Shown here: positions 45,430-54,724 of the stretch, piece after piece | How the letters are laid out: every line of letters begins with the position of its first letter | How positions within the stretch are numbered: the first letter of the stretch is position 1 | Assembly: GCF_000526795.1 (NCBI RefSeq) | Contig: NZ_JAGT01000001.1 | Location: forward strand, 1,573,001-1,637,000 | Direction: 5' to 3' | Length of the DNA stretch: 64,000 nucleotides | From: Ruminococcus flavefaciens AE3010 | GTDB taxonomy: Bacteria; Bacillota; Clostridia; Oscillospirales; Ruminococcaceae | Notes under the pieces: generated by a model | Databases searched by the model: none | Seen by the model: only the letters and a program-made list of their open reading frames with translations | Told to the model about the DNA's origin: nothing | Program-made: the position numbers and the translations under genes

Positions 45430-46377
45430 TTACTTTTTCGACTTCTTTTTGGACTTTTTCTTCGGCTCGTCCGGCTTCTTTTCATCCTTTGCGCTTTCAT
45501 ACTCAGCCATAGCGTCCGCAAGTATCTGTCTGCACTGAGGGAGCTTTTCGGCTTCCTCGGGCGGAAGTGCAGGATATTCGGGCTTGCAGGCTTTCAGCTC
45601 ACTGAGAAGTATCTCGGTAATGAGATATCTGGTGTACCACCTCTGGTCTCCCGGCAGAACATACCACGGACTGTGCTTGGTTGAGGTCTCATTGATAACA
45701 TCATTGAAGCATTTGAGGTATGCGTCATACTTGTCGCGGACTTTAAGGTCGTTTGCACGGAATTTCCAGTTTTTTTCGGGAAGCTCGATACGCTCAAGAA
45801 GCTGACCTGTCTGCTCTTCCTTTGAAACATGAAGGAATATCTTGACCATGCGGTAGCTGTTCTCATAGAGGTACTCCTCGAAGTTGTTCACCTGCTCATA
45901 GCGCTTTCCGAAGAATTTCTTCTTTGTATCGTCAAGAACACGGTCGGACATATGGTAATTCTTCCATATCTCCTCAGCCTGCACGGTAACGAGGTCCTCA
46001 TAGTGGCTGCGGTTGAAAACCGCTATCTCTCCCCTGCGAGGTATATTATTGTGGATACGCCAGAGATAGTCATGAGCAAGCTCGTCTGCGGTAGGAGCTT
46101 TGTAATAATGCACCTTTACGCCCATGGGATTCATTCCGCTGAAAACGTATTTTATAGCCGAGTCCTTACCGGAGGCGTCAAGAGCCTGTATAACAACGAT
46201 AAGTCCCTCTCTGCCGTCAGCGTAGAACTTATCCTGCAGGGCAATGAGCTCCTGCTTGTTAGCCTCGTATTTAGCAATTATATCTTCTTTTTCAACGTTG
46301 TCTTCCTTGCTGTTGGTAGGAAGCTTTCTGATGTCTGTTTTCTTGTTTTCTGCTATGATATATTTATCGGCTTTCAT
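45430..46377 (-). CDS. ppk2: Polyphosphate kinase 2 family protein
   Basis: A 315-residue PPK2: Walker A ALDASGKD at 65-72, MNPMGVKVHYYKAPT, the lid RRGEIAVFNRSHYEDLV, and WYVLPGDQRWYTRYLI. PPK2 uses polyphosphate to phosphorylate nucleoside mono- or diphosphates. Which class (GDP/ADP or AMP) is not decided by inspection. The lysine-rich tail (KKKSKKKSKK) is typical. It follows a DUF4003-like gene by 53 bp on the same strand; GAGGAGG precedes ATG. Confidence 0.92.
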   Translation of the reverse strand: MKADKYIIAENKKTDIRKLPTNSKEDNVEKEDIIAKYEANKQELIALQDKFYADGREGLIVVIQALDASGKDSAIKYVFSGMNPMGVKVHYYKAPTADELAHDYLWRIHNNIPRRGEIAVFNRSHYEDLVTVQAEEIWKNYHMSDRVLDDTKKKFFGKRYEQVNNFEEYLYENSYRMVKIFLHVSKEEQTGQLLERIELPEKNWKFRANDLKVRDKYDAYLKCFNDVINETSTKHSPWYVLPGDQRWYTRYLITEILLSELKACKPEYPALPPEEAEKLPQCRQILADAMAEYESAKDEKKPDEPKKKSKKKSKK

Positions 46378-46430
46378 CGTGGTCCTCCTCTTGGTTTTAA
46401 GTTATATCGTTTCCTGCTTTAAGTTTATCG

Positions 46431-47408
46431 CTATTCGGGCACAACAGGGGCAACGGTCATCATGCTGTATACCATTACCGAGTACAGTGCAGCCTGTCTT
46501 GCTGCAAGGAGCGCTCGTCTTTCATTTCGGTCGCCCACGTTCTCATCGCTGGCATAGGCTGTGGTCAGCAGCATGAACGCATGGCTAACGGGCTCGCTCC
46601 TGCCGAACTCGGATAAATCGGCAATGGTATTATGCTCGGAAAGGAAATTCTCAACGTCGCTTATATCGCTGAGTATCTCCCCACTGTCAAACTTTGTCAT
46701 AGCCAGTGCTGCCAGCATTGCAAGCTCATAATGCTTGCCGTATTTGCGTCCCTTTTTGATCATACTGTCATAAAGCTCCATGAACTTGGCGCACTTTTCC
46801 TCAGGCTTTCCGCCCGCCATAGCCAGCACATGTGACACAGTCTGTATACTGTTCTTATCGGCGCTGTGTTTCAGAAGCTTGTAGCTCTCCTCCATATCCT
46901 CGATGAGCTCGTCGTCGGACTTCTCCGAAAAAGCCAGCATTATGGCAAAAGCCACGTCTTCCTTGGTGGTGAGGATACGGTGCTCCTTTTTCATGCGGTC
47001 GTAGATCTGCCTGCCGCGCTTTATGTAGTCCTCCGCATTGCTCTTGTCCGTTATCCTCTGGAGCATTACCGCCATAAGAGCAAGGTGCTCGGAATTGGTA
47101 AAGTACTTCCTGAGGATATCGTAGCATTCAAGACATCTCTCCATGCCGCCCCGCGGGTCGCCGCTTACAGAGAGCCACGACGCTATCAGCGGTCTTATGG
47201 TACTGCGGAAGCTTGACAGCATCTTGCTGTTTTCCTTTATAAGAGCCATGCTGTTCCTGTATTTTTCAAGGTCGAACTCCGTGTCCGCAGTGCACATAAC
47301 ATTTGCACATACAGGATAAAGGATATCCCTCTCCAGAGGGCAGAAATCGGTAAACAGCCCCAGATTGAGCAGAAACTTATCACACAGAGTTTCAAGCAGC
47401 TCTTTCAT
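46431..47408 (-). CDS. DUF4003-like helical protein
   Basis: A 325-residue soluble protein, nearly all helical: NLGLFTDFCPLERDILYPVCANVMC, then RSTIRPLIASWLSVSGDPRGGMERCLECY, and DMEESYKLLKHS. The pattern agrees with the DUF4003 family, whose role is unknown. Start ATG follows a GGGGG site and a TTGAAA-N17-TATAAT promoter. It is the first gene of a pair with PPK2. It ends with TAG, showing TAG is a normal stop here. Confidence 0.6.
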   Translation of the reverse strand: MKELLETLCDKFLLNLGLFTDFCPLERDILYPVCANVMCTADTEFDLEKYRNSMALIKENSKMLSSFRSTIRPLIASWLSVSGDPRGGMERCLECYDILRKYFTNSEHLALMAVMLQRITDKSNAEDYIKRGRQIYDRMKKEHRILTTKEDVAFAIMLAFSEKSDDELIEDMEESYKLLKHSADKNSIQTVSHVLAMAGGKPEEKCAKFMELYDSMIKKGRKYGKHYELAMLAALAMTKFDSGEILSDISDVENFLSEHNTIADLSEFGRSEPVSHAFMLLTTAYASDENVGDRNERRALLAARQAALYSVMVYSMMTVAPVVPE

Positions 47409-47471
47409 GGTGCACCCCCTTTGTGTTCATCAATTTACATTTTTCACAAACACTTATTACAAATTTATATT

Positions 47472-47500
47472 ATTATACCACATTGCGCAGGAAATTTCAA
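47472..47500 (-). promoter_or_regulatory. Promoter of the DUF4003-PPK2 unit
   Basis: TTGAAA (47500-47495), 17-base spacer, TATAAT (47477-47472), 64 bp before the ATG at 47408. Confidence 0.7.
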
Positions 47501-47588
47501 TGCAAAAATGCTGATTTTTTATATTTTTTTGGACAAAAACGGCAAAAATATACCAAAAACATCATTTGTTGCGCTTTTTATATATAAA

Positions 47589-47658
47589 ACGAGCCCTTTG
47601 TCAAGGACTCGTCTTGCTGCAAAAATCAAGAAAGCCCCCTCATTACAAGGAGACTTTC
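47589..47658 (-). terminator. Hairpins downstream of the GH11-like dockerin gene
   Basis: Two stems: an imperfect GAAAG...CTTTC hairpin (about 47630-47658) with TTGATTTTTG after it on the minus strand, and GAGCCCTTTGTCAAGGACTC (about 47590-47609). They lie 24-90 bp past the stop at 47682. Confidence 0.55.
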
Positions 47659-47681
47659 TGTTTATTAAAGAGGTAGAAGTA

Positions 47682-50063
47682 TCATTCGTTTCCAATACCG
47701 AGGACGAATTTCTTCAGCAGAATGAGGTCGCCCACATCGAGCCTGTCGTTTCCGTTCAGGTCGCCTGCCTTGACGTCATATCCGCTGTAGTCCTCGCTGA
47801 TGATAGCTTTTCTGCATGCGATGATATCAAAAGCATCTACTGCGCCGTCCATGTTCAGGTCGCCTGACACACCGCTGTAAAGCTGGTGGGGAGCTTCCTT
47901 TGCATTGATATTGAATGTGCATGTATTGAGGCTGAATGAGCCCTTGGGGCTGTTTGTCTCAAAGAATACCTCGCAGCGGTCGATAGCGGTCGTCGGGAAG
48001 CCTACGCTGTCCCAAGCCATGATATGCTTAGCCCAGTTAACGCTTCCGCTCACATGGATAGCTTCGCCCTTCTTGACAGCAGCGTCACACTTGATGCTTA
48101 CACAGCGGTAAATATCATAGCCGCCGATGCCGCCGTTTCCAACCTTGTAGCGCAGATAGAATAGATCATACTTTGCGCCGTTGATGATAGCGGTATTCCT
48201 TTTCAGTACAGCATGGTCTTTCAGGAACGTATAGGGCAGTGTATTGTCATTTACCACACAATTCTCACCGTAAGCCTCAAATACATAATATTCCAGATTG
48301 GACTGTCCTGATTTGCAGCTTGCGCACAGAGCCCACTCGGTATCATTATCGGCTTCGATCTCAAGATCGGCGTCATAGTCCACCGAGAACTTTTCCATGC
48401 TGATATTTGAGGTGGTCTCCAGCTTCTTGACAAAGGACTTGTAATCGTCGCTCTCGTTCCACTCAGAGGTGAATCCGCCCGAGCCGTTGGGAGTCATATT
48501 GTAAGCTCCGCTCTCAGCATCGCTCCAGCTGTAGAAGGAGACCTTATTGTTTCTGCCCATGTCACTGCCCACATATAGGTCGAACTTGTTGACCTTAGCA
48601 CTTCCGCTCAGCGAATCAGTACCCAGATTCATAGTGGAAACGTTAAGGGATACCTCATAAAGGTAGTCCACCTTCTCCACCTTTGCAGCAGCTTCCATAT
48701 AAGCATCGAGGTGCTTCCTGATGTCTACGCTGCCTGTGAGCTTTGCATTTTCGGCAGTGCCCATATCGTAGTTCTCGACAACGCTCCAGTAGGTATATCT
48801 TGCATAGGGCGGCTGCTCGTTGGCATTTCCGTAGCCCTGGAAATGGAGCGGTATAGAACGGTAAAGCTTGAATATTCTTCCGTTGTCATTGACAGTGCCA
48901 AGCTCTACCACGTTCTGCATGTCAATGATCTTTTTGTAATTCACAGGGAAATCATTGTTCTTTCTTGCAAGAACAATATTGAACTCGTCCTTCCACATGT
49001 CGCCTGCATAATCATCGATCCAGCCGTGAATTGCAACATCGCAGGCGTTGCCGCCCGAAGAAGAACAACTCAGGTCGTAATCGGCAATAATGCAGTCCTC
49101 CTCGGTAAAGTCCACAGGATCCTCATTAAAGTTCTTTCCCTTTTTGAATGTTGTATTTGAAAGTGGTTCCCAGCTTGCTGAGAAACCGCCTCCGCCGAGG
49201 GAGGTCATCTCATAATCCGCCACAGGATTCTTCTGGTCCGCATTATAAAAATAACCGTCCTCGGGGAAAGCTTCCCTTTCCTTTTCCACAATATTTATCT
49301 CGCAGCTGTTAAGCGTCGCCTTGCCGCAGGATTTCCACGCATTAACATCGAGCACAACGCTGCATACGGCACTTTCCTCCATACCCAGCTTGTTCCATTC
49401 CTCGATATGCTTCGTAACATCGATAGAGCTTCTCAGCGTTACGCAGGCACCGCTTCCGATGCCGTTGTAGCGGCGCACGCTCAGATACTTTACTGTGCCC
49501 GCATCGGGAGAAAACATGTTTTTCGGAGCTTTCTTGCAATAGAGGTCATAAACGAGACCATTAACCTCATAGCTTCCGATACTCTGCATCTCCGAAGCTT
49601 CGGCAAAGTTTTTGCCGTTGAAATTGCACTGATAATCCACGATAGAGTATTCGATGTTATACAGCATACTCTGTGGGGTGAGGCAGCCATACGCCTCCAC
49701 ACGGGAACCGCCCTCGGGCGATTTCTCGTCAATTTCAGGCTCGAAATCCATGTCGTAGTTTATTACGACACTTTCAGGGGATTTCGGTACCTCCTCGAAT
49801 GTGAGACCCTTGTAGAAATTACATTTCTCGATGCCGTTCCAGCTTGCGCTGTAACCGCCCTCGTAGTCGGGTTCAAAGGAGCATTCTCCGATTTGGCTCA
49901 TGTTATAAAACTCATAGTGGTAGCCGTCAATATAGTATTGTTCATCTTGGTCGGAAGTAGCATAAGAACTGAGATTGGGCGAGAAGTTCAGCGACACAGC
50001 CGTAACGCACAGGGCTGCTGCTATCGTTCCCGTTATGAACTGCTTAGAGCTTTTAAAAATCAT
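47682..50063 (-). CDS. Secreted dockerin protein with three GH11-like modules
   Basis: A 793-residue protein: signal peptide 1-37, three beta-rich modules (about 45-260, 270-500, 505-715) and a C-terminal dockerin (about 725-793, SGDLNMDGAVDAFD and AGDLNGNDRLDVGD). Each module follows the GH11 xylanase order: GxxSxxW...FxKG...F, a strand with IEYSIVD/DEFNIV/LEYYVFE, and YWSV or YLSVR. The nucleophile Glu is present as E138, E360 and E591. An acid/base Glu is clear only in module 3 (E702, FFETNSPKG). Modules 1 and 2 may therefore bind rather than cut. GH11 acts on xylan; the target here is inferred. Dockerin docks it to a cellulosome. Confidence 0.7.
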   Translation of the reverse strand: MIFKSSKQFITGTIAAALCVTAVSLNFSPNLSSYATSDQDEQYYIDGYHYEFYNMSQIGECSFEPDYEGGYSASWNGIEKCNFYKGLTFEEVPKSPESVVINYDMDFEPEIDEKSPEGGSRVEAYGCLTPQSMLYNIEYSIVDYQCNFNGKNFAEASEMQSIGSYEVNGLVYDLYCKKAPKNMFSPDAGTVKYLSVRRYNGIGSGACVTLRSSIDVTKHIEEWNKLGMEESAVCSVVLDVNAWKSCGKATLNSCEINIVEKEREAFPEDGYFYNADQKNPVADYEMTSLGGGGFSASWEPLSNTTFKKGKNFNEDPVDFTEEDCIIADYDLSCSSSGGNACDVAIHGWIDDYAGDMWKDEFNIVLARKNNDFPVNYKKIIDMQNVVELGTVNDNGRIFKLYRSIPLHFQGYGNANEQPPYARYTYWSVVENYDMGTAENAKLTGSVDIRKHLDAYMEAAAKVEKVDYLYEVSLNVSTMNLGTDSLSGSAKVNKFDLYVGSDMGRNNKVSFYSWSDAESGAYNMTPNGSGGFTSEWNESDDYKSFVKKLETTSNISMEKFSVDYDADLEIEADNDTEWALCASCKSGQSNLEYYVFEAYGENCVVNDNTLPYTFLKDHAVLKRNTAIINGAKYDLFYLRYKVGNGGIGGYDIYRCVSIKCDAAVKKGEAIHVSGSVNWAKHIMAWDSVGFPTTAIDRCEVFFETNSPKGSFSLNTCTFNINAKEAPHQLYSGVSGDLNMDGAVDAFDIIACRKAIISEDYSGYDVKAGDLNGNDRLDVGDLILLKKFVLGIGNE

Positions 50064-50248
50064 TTATATTTCCCCCTTTTTTCTGTAATCAACTGAAAAG
50101 CATGAGCCGATCGGGGATTTATGACTAAATTATATAATAAATTCATAAAAAAGACAAGCTAAAAATTGTTAATAAAAGATTAAGCCATATCAAAAATTGC
50201 GGTTTTATTCAAAAAATGTTATTTTTTTATTCAAAAGCTGTTCAAAAA

Positions 50249-50277
50249 TTGACATCTTGCAGTCAAGGGGTTATAAT
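50249..50277 (+). promoter_or_regulatory. Promoter of the two-component operon
   Basis: A perfect TTGACA (50249-50254), 17-base spacer, TATAAT (50272-50277). The 50064-50407 gap holds this and a second TATAAT (about 50373) lacking a -35 box but preceded by ACACAAA repeats that could be response-regulator sites. Confidence 0.8.
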
Positions 50278-50407
50278 TGAATCACAATATTTGATATGAG
50301 ACTTTTGAATTTGTATGACCAAAAGTTACACAAAAAACCTTTCAAGGACACACAAAGGATACATCACCGAGCTATAATGAGCTCAGAACACAAAGGGAGC
50401 ACGTGCT

Positions 50408-51082
50408 ATGGATAAGATTCTTCTCGTAGAGGACGACCTCGACATCTGTGAGGTCATATGCAACTACTTTGAAACTAAAGGAACATCGGTCAATGCAGTC
50501 AACAGCGGCGGCGAAGCCTTCGACCTTATAAGGAACGGTCTTGAGGGCTACGATCTGGTGCTGCTGGATATAATGCTGCCCGAGACCGACGGCTTCACCC
50601 TGTGCAGACAGCTGCGCATGAGAAGCGATATCCCCGTTATATTCATCACCGCCCGCGGTCGCGAGGAGGATATCCTCAGCGGCTACGATCTGGGCTGCGA
50701 CGACTATATCGTAAAGCCCTTTCTGCTCTCGGTGCTCTACAGCAAGTGTGAAGCCCTTGTGCGACGCGCATCGGGCACCGCTGAAAATACTGTTATCACC
50801 TGCGGCGGCATAAGCCTTGATACCCGAACTCTCCGCTGCTTTGCAGACGGTGCGGAAATAGAGCTCCCGCCAAAGGAGTTCGCTATCCTGCGCTATCTTT
50901 TAGAGCATGAGAACTGGGTAGTCACCCGCGACACTCTCCTTGACAAGGTGTGGGGCTATGACTACTTCGGCAGCGACCGCGTAGTGGATAATCACATAAA
51001 GAAACTGAGAAAAGCCCTCGGCAGCGCAGGTCCACAGATAAAGACTCTTGTGGGACGGGGGTATAAGCTGACAAAGGAGTGA
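50408..51082 (+). CDS. OmpR/PhoB-family response regulator
   Basis: A 224-residue response regulator. The receiver domain has acidic ED at 8-9, phosphoacceptor D54 (VLLDIMLP), and K103 (IVKPF). The C-terminal winged helix ends DNHIKKLRKALGSAGPQIKTLVGRGYKL, so it is OmpR/PhoB type. The stop overlaps the kinase unit region, with 5 bp to the kinase ATG. GGGAG precedes ATG. Confidence 0.96.
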   Translation: MDKILLVEDDLDICEVICNYFETKGTSVNAVNSGGEAFDLIRNGLEGYDLVLLDIMLPETDGFTLCRQLRMRSDIPVIFITARGREEDILSGYDLGCDDYIVKPFLLSVLYSKCEALVRRASGTAENTVITCGGISLDTRTLRCFADGAEIELPPKEFAILRYLLEHENWVVTRDTLLDKVWGYDYFGSDRVVDNHIKKLRKALGSAGPQIKTLVGRGYKLTKE

Positions 51083-51087
51083 GCAAA

Positions 51088-52839
51088 ATGAAAAACAAGC
51101 TCTTCAAGCGCAGACCCAAGCGCACCACATTCCGGAAGATGTTTGCAAAGGCAATGATATTCCCTGTGGTATTCACGCTGATATTCTCATTCGTGCTTTT
51201 TTACGCAACGGAAAGGATAGCCTGCGAGCAGGCGCAGAGCCAGCAGGATCAATTAAACAGTACCATAATGGAAGCAGCAGTTGCGACCGAGGATAAAAAT
51301 GATAAAATGGGCGGCACTATCAATTCATTAAGAATGAAAATGTGTCTGGGAACATATTATAACACACTGAATATCAGTGAATTTTTCGGCTACAGATTCC
51401 CTTTGCCTGAAACAGGAGTAACTTCATATGATAAAAACGGAAAAGCCGTTACTGCTATCATAGACAAGGACGGAAACGTGCTCATCTCAAATGCCGCAAA
51501 GATGTTCTGCATCATAAAATTTGACGAGAATCACGAGCATAACAAATGGCTATACTGCGATCCCGAGGAAACAGATATCCCCGCATTTCAGCAGCTTATC
51601 AAAAATCATCTGGATTCAAGATACTCTGATCACATCGCATATTCCTATGATATAACCAGCGCTTACGTTGATCTGCAAGAGCATAAGATGATACCTCATG
51701 TTATTCAGGTCAAAAACCTCTACTATAAAGACAAATATAATGAGTATGATGATGAAGCAGAAGAAACAGGAACAGAGGAAGTAGTAATAGATGTTGACAG
51801 CGCTTATCTTGAGGGCTATGAACTCATGGAATTCTCAGCAGACAAGTCCAGCTCCTCGGACGAGTTTACTTATCCGAGGTGTACCTTTGAAAACATCTGG
51901 GGTATTGAAAAGGAAAAGGTAGACGAAGCCATAAGCAGTCATTTCATCAAGGGAATGTCAGGTCACACTTACGAAAGCGATTACGACCTTGTCATGAACG
52001 AATCCATGACCCACAGCAGCGTTTTGATAAACGGCGAAAGATATACTCTTTTCTCGGATTACAAGGTCAATGTGTGGACAGAGTTTGCAAAGAAGATGTA
52101 CTGCATTTTCGTAGCACTTTTCTTCCTGCTGCTGACCTTAATCGCCTTCCTCATATGCTGGCGCAAAAACGTGAAGAACAAGGCTCAGTACGCCTTTGAG
52201 GACTACCAGAGAGCTCTCACCAACAACCTCGCCCACGACCTGAAAACTCCCCTTGCGGTCATCGGCGGCTATGCCGAGAACCTCATGGAGATGCGGCGGA
52301 ACAGTGCTGACGGGAAAGAGCTGAAATACCTGAGCTCCATTATGAACAACGTTTCCTACACCGACGACATCATCGCCAAAACACTGCAGCTCAGCGAGAC
52401 CGAACAGATAAAGAAACTGAACAAAACGAAAGTCGATATAAAGGCTCTTGCGGAGAAGTCCGCGGAGAAATACAGCACCGCCCTCGAGGAGAGAAGTATA
52501 GACCTGAAAATTGAGGGCAAATGCGAAGTAACTGCCGACGAGTATACCTTAGCGGCAGCCGTTGAGAATCTTATCTCCAACGCCGTGAAGTACACCCGCG
52601 ACGGCGGAAGCATTAAAATAACTTCCAATAAGAAGCGGTTCACCGTTGTCAACGATGTTGCGGAAAACATCGACACCAAGGACCTGCTGATGCCATTCGT
52701 CAAGGGCGATAAAGCCCGCAGCGACAAGAGCAGCAGTGGTCTCGGACTTGCCATAGCCTCGGCTGCTGCCGCACAGAACGGCTTCAGGGTCAAGGTGGAC
52801 TGCAAGGACAAGAAATTCACCGCAGCTGTTGAGTTCTGA
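51088..52839 (+). CDS. Sensor histidine kinase
   Basis: A 583-residue kinase. ATG 51088 follows AAGGAG; a GTG at 51079 overlaps that site. Two membrane helices (about 22-42 and 327-350) enclose a 280-residue extracellular sensor with no recognised family. The HisKA box has H383 (NNLAHDLKTPL), followed by the N box (NLISNAVKYTRDG) and G box (SSGLGLAIASA). The signal is unknown. It pairs with the response regulator just upstream. Confidence 0.95.
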   Translation: MKNKLFKRRPKRTTFRKMFAKAMIFPVVFTLIFSFVLFYATERIACEQAQSQQDQLNSTIMEAAVATEDKNDKMGGTINSLRMKMCLGTYYNTLNISEFFGYRFPLPETGVTSYDKNGKAVTAIIDKDGNVLISNAAKMFCIIKFDENHEHNKWLYCDPEETDIPAFQQLIKNHLDSRYSDHIAYSYDITSAYVDLQEHKMIPHVIQVKNLYYKDKYNEYDDEAEETGTEEVVIDVDSAYLEGYELMEFSADKSSSSDEFTYPRCTFENIWGIEKEKVDEAISSHFIKGMSGHTYESDYDLVMNESMTHSSVLINGERYTLFSDYKVNVWTEFAKKMYCIFVALFFLLLTLIAFLICWRKNVKNKAQYAFEDYQRALTNNLAHDLKTPLAVIGGYAENLMEMRRNSADGKELKYLSSIMNNVSYTDDIIAKTLQLSETEQIKKLNKTKVDIKALAEKSAEKYSTALEERSIDLKIEGKCEVTADEYTLAAAVENLISNAVKYTRDGGSIKITSNKKRFTVVNDVAENIDTKDLLMPFVKGDKARSDKSSSGLGLAIASAAAAQNGFRVKVDCKDKKFTAAVEF

Positions 52840-52845
52840 CCGTAT

Positions 52846-52874
52846 TTGACAAATCCCGCATATCAGGGTATAAT
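52846..52874 (+). promoter_or_regulatory. Promoter of the 52909 gene
   Basis: A perfect TTGACA (52846-52851), 17-base spacer, TATAAT (52869-52874), directly after the kinase stop. The two short genes that follow have their own strong promoter. Confidence 0.8.
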
Positions 52875-52908
52875 ATTCTCATCAAGTCCCGAGAACGGAG
52901 GAGCTGTC

Positions 52909-53100
52909 ATGAGATACGAAATAATCGAGATATACGAGGAAGATTACGGCTGCGAGGGCATTCCAGAGGGCGAGGAGCTCATGTGTACTGTACTCATACG
53001 GGACGAAAACGGTCTCGATAAGCACATAAGGCTCGCCGACAGCTTCCTCACAGAAAATCAACTGAAAAAAGGCAGCACCCTGCTGCTGGAGGAGGTTTGA
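52909..53100 (+). CDS. Small acidic 63-residue protein
   Basis: ATG 52909 follows GGAGGAG. Sequence MRYEIIEIYEEDYGCEGIPEGEELMCTVLI...LTENQLKKGSTLLLEEV: a small beta-rich acidic protein of no recognised family. Its stop is 2 bp before the C_GCAxxG_C_C gene, so the two are co-transcribed and possibly coupled. Confidence 0.65.
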   Translation: MRYEIIEIYEEDYGCEGIPEGEELMCTVLIRDENGLDKHIRLADSFLTENQLKKGSTLLLEEV

Positions 53101-53102
53101 AC

Positions 53103-53471
53103 ATGGCAGAAAAAGCCAGCAAGGCAGTGGAAAACCACAAGCGATTCTACAGCTGCTCCGCTTCCGTGCTCTGCGCCTTTGCCGAAACAGCAGGCATGAG
53201 CGAGCAGGAGGCAAAAGCCGCTGCTGCACCCTTTGCAGGCGGAAAAATGGGAAAATGCGGAGCTGTTCTCGCTGCGGAATATGTGCTTTCCAAGCGTTTC
53301 CCCGACAGTGCGGACGAAAAGCTTGAAGCCTTTGAAAAGGAATTTACTGATTTGAACCGCTCGGTGATATGCCGTGAGCTCAAAGGAGCTCTCACAGGCG
53401 CTCCCCTGCGTTCATGCAGAGGCTGCGTTACCGACGCCGCTGAGATACTCGAAAGAATGTGCTCGGAATAA
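53103..53471 (+). CDS. C_GCAxxG_C_C family protein (short form)
   Basis: A 122-residue protein: YSCSASVLCAF, FAGGKMGKCGAVLAAEYVL, ICRELKG, and a C-terminal RSCRGCV. The spaced cysteines and the CGA motif match the C_GCAxxG_C_C family (PF09719), thought to bind a metal or Fe-S centre and of unknown role. ATG 53103 after GGAGG. A longer paralogue is encoded at 58620. Confidence 0.75.
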   Translation: MAEKASKAVENHKRFYSCSASVLCAFAETAGMSEQEAKAAAAPFAGGKMGKCGAVLAAEYVLSKRFPDSADEKLEAFEKEFTDLNRSVICRELKGALTGAPLRSCRGCVTDAAEILERMCSE

Positions 53472-53476
53472 GATAC

Positions 53477-53556
53477 ACCCCGAAAACGGTCCGACCGACT
53501 GTGATGCTTTATATAGAGTATTACGTTCAGTCTTCGTCGTTTTCGGGGTCTTTTTT
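53477..53556 (+). terminator. Large stem terminator
   Basis: ACCCCGAAAACG (53477-53488) pairs with CGTTTTCGGGGT (53538-53549), 49 bp apart, then CTTTTTTTC. The enclosed loop has partial further pairing. Confidence 0.75.
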
Positions 53557-53658
53557 TCAACAATGGCTATACTTTACTGTAAAAATGAACTGATATTTGA
53601 ATCAGAAAAGAAATATAACTGCTGCTCACCTTGATTTGAATGATTTTTCTTACAAATT

Positions 53659-53671
53659 CAACCAATGGTTG
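53659..53671. promoter_or_regulatory. Palindromic operator candidate before the XRE regulator
   Basis: CAACCAATGGTTG is a perfect 13-bp palindrome. A related half-site (ATTCAACC) overlaps the promoter at 53697-53704. A natural place for autoregulation. Confidence 0.5.
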
Positions 53672-53693
53672 TATTCTGTCTATTATTATTCGC

Positions 53694-53722
53694 TTGTATT
53701 CAACCGCGAGTAGTGATACAAT
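53694..53722 (+). promoter_or_regulatory. Promoter of the XRE regulator
   Basis: TTGTAT (53694-53699), 17-base spacer, TACAAT (53717-53722), 36 bp before the ATG. Confidence 0.6.
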
Positions 53723-53757
53723 AGATTGTAGAAAGCACAGAGAGCGGGAGGTGTACC

Positions 53758-54654
53758 ATGGACAAGAAAAGCATTTTCAGAATAAATCTCGTAAAACGCC
53801 GTAAGGAACTGGGTCTCACTCAGGAGCAGCTTGCTTCGCGTATGAACGTTTCCCCTCAGGCAGTTTCCAAATGGGAGAACTCCAGCTACCCCGACGGCGA
53901 GCTCCTTCCACAGCTTGCCAAGGAGCTCAATACTTCTCTTGACTCCCTGTTCGGCGTAAAGATAACAGACAGCCGCAGGGACATCGAACAGCTCGTTGAT
54001 GACGAGCTCCGCGCAACTCCGCCTGAAAAGCGCTCTGAGAAGTTCATGCGTATCATGTACTCTGCACTTTGTGCCTGCAATCCCAATACCGATACAGTAG
54101 GACGGCTTCGGGAGAGCTATGAGCATGAGACCTACGCAGGTCTCAAGACTGACCGCGAGTTAGCACTGTCGCGTATCAGCGAGGACCTGCGTTACTTCTG
54201 CTTCCTTGAAATTCCCGAAAACGGCGTGAACTCCTACTTTGGCGACACAACCAACATGATAAGGCTTTTCAATACCCTTGCGGACGGCGACGCCATAAGC
54301 ATTATCAGCTATCTCGGCGCAAGCGTGAGAAACAAGATGTTCTCGGTGGCAATGATATCGGAAAAGCTGGAGATACCCGCCGACAAGGTCCAGCACATCA
54401 TCGACAGGCTTGACCGCTTCGGCCTGGTATGGCGTGTTTCTGCCGACCTCAACGACAGTCCTGTCATACTCTACGGCTACACACACCAGATACCCCTTAC
54501 ACTGATCCTCGTGCTTGCCAAGACCATTACCAACTATCTGAAATATATGGACCCCAATGTGGAGGAGTGGTCTCAGGGAGCTTTCAGACGTGAGAACGGC
54601 GAACAGGACGAGGTAGTCCCGCAGGTACCGTGGTGGAGCGAAGGCGAATTATAG
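53758..54654 (+). CDS. XRE-family transcription regulator
   Basis: A 298-residue regulator. Residues 8-65 are a classic XRE helix-turn-helix (LVKRRKELGLTQEQLASRMNVSPQAVSKWENSSYPDGELLPQLAKELNTSLDSLFG). The C-terminal part has helical segments and a second winged-helix-like region (EIPADKVQHIIDRLDRFGLV). It lies 70 bp upstream of the GH44 cellulase on the same strand, so it may control or be co-transcribed with it (inference). GGGAGG precedes ATG. Confidence 0.92.
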   Translation: MDKKSIFRINLVKRRKELGLTQEQLASRMNVSPQAVSKWENSSYPDGELLPQLAKELNTSLDSLFGVKITDSRRDIEQLVDDELRATPPEKRSEKFMRIMYSALCACNPNTDTVGRLRESYEHETYAGLKTDRELALSRISEDLRYFCFLEIPENGVNSYFGDTTNMIRLFNTLADGDAISIISYLGASVRNKMFSVAMISEKLEIPADKVQHIIDRLDRFGLVWRVSADLNDSPVILYGYTHQIPLTLILVLAKTITNYLKYMDPNVEEWSQGAFRRENGEQDEVVPQVPWWSEGEL

Positions 54655-54724
54655 GCAAAAACAGCGAAAGCTGTGATAATACCGCCGTCCTGCACTGCGG
54701 CGGAACAAAAACGGAGGAAAACAT

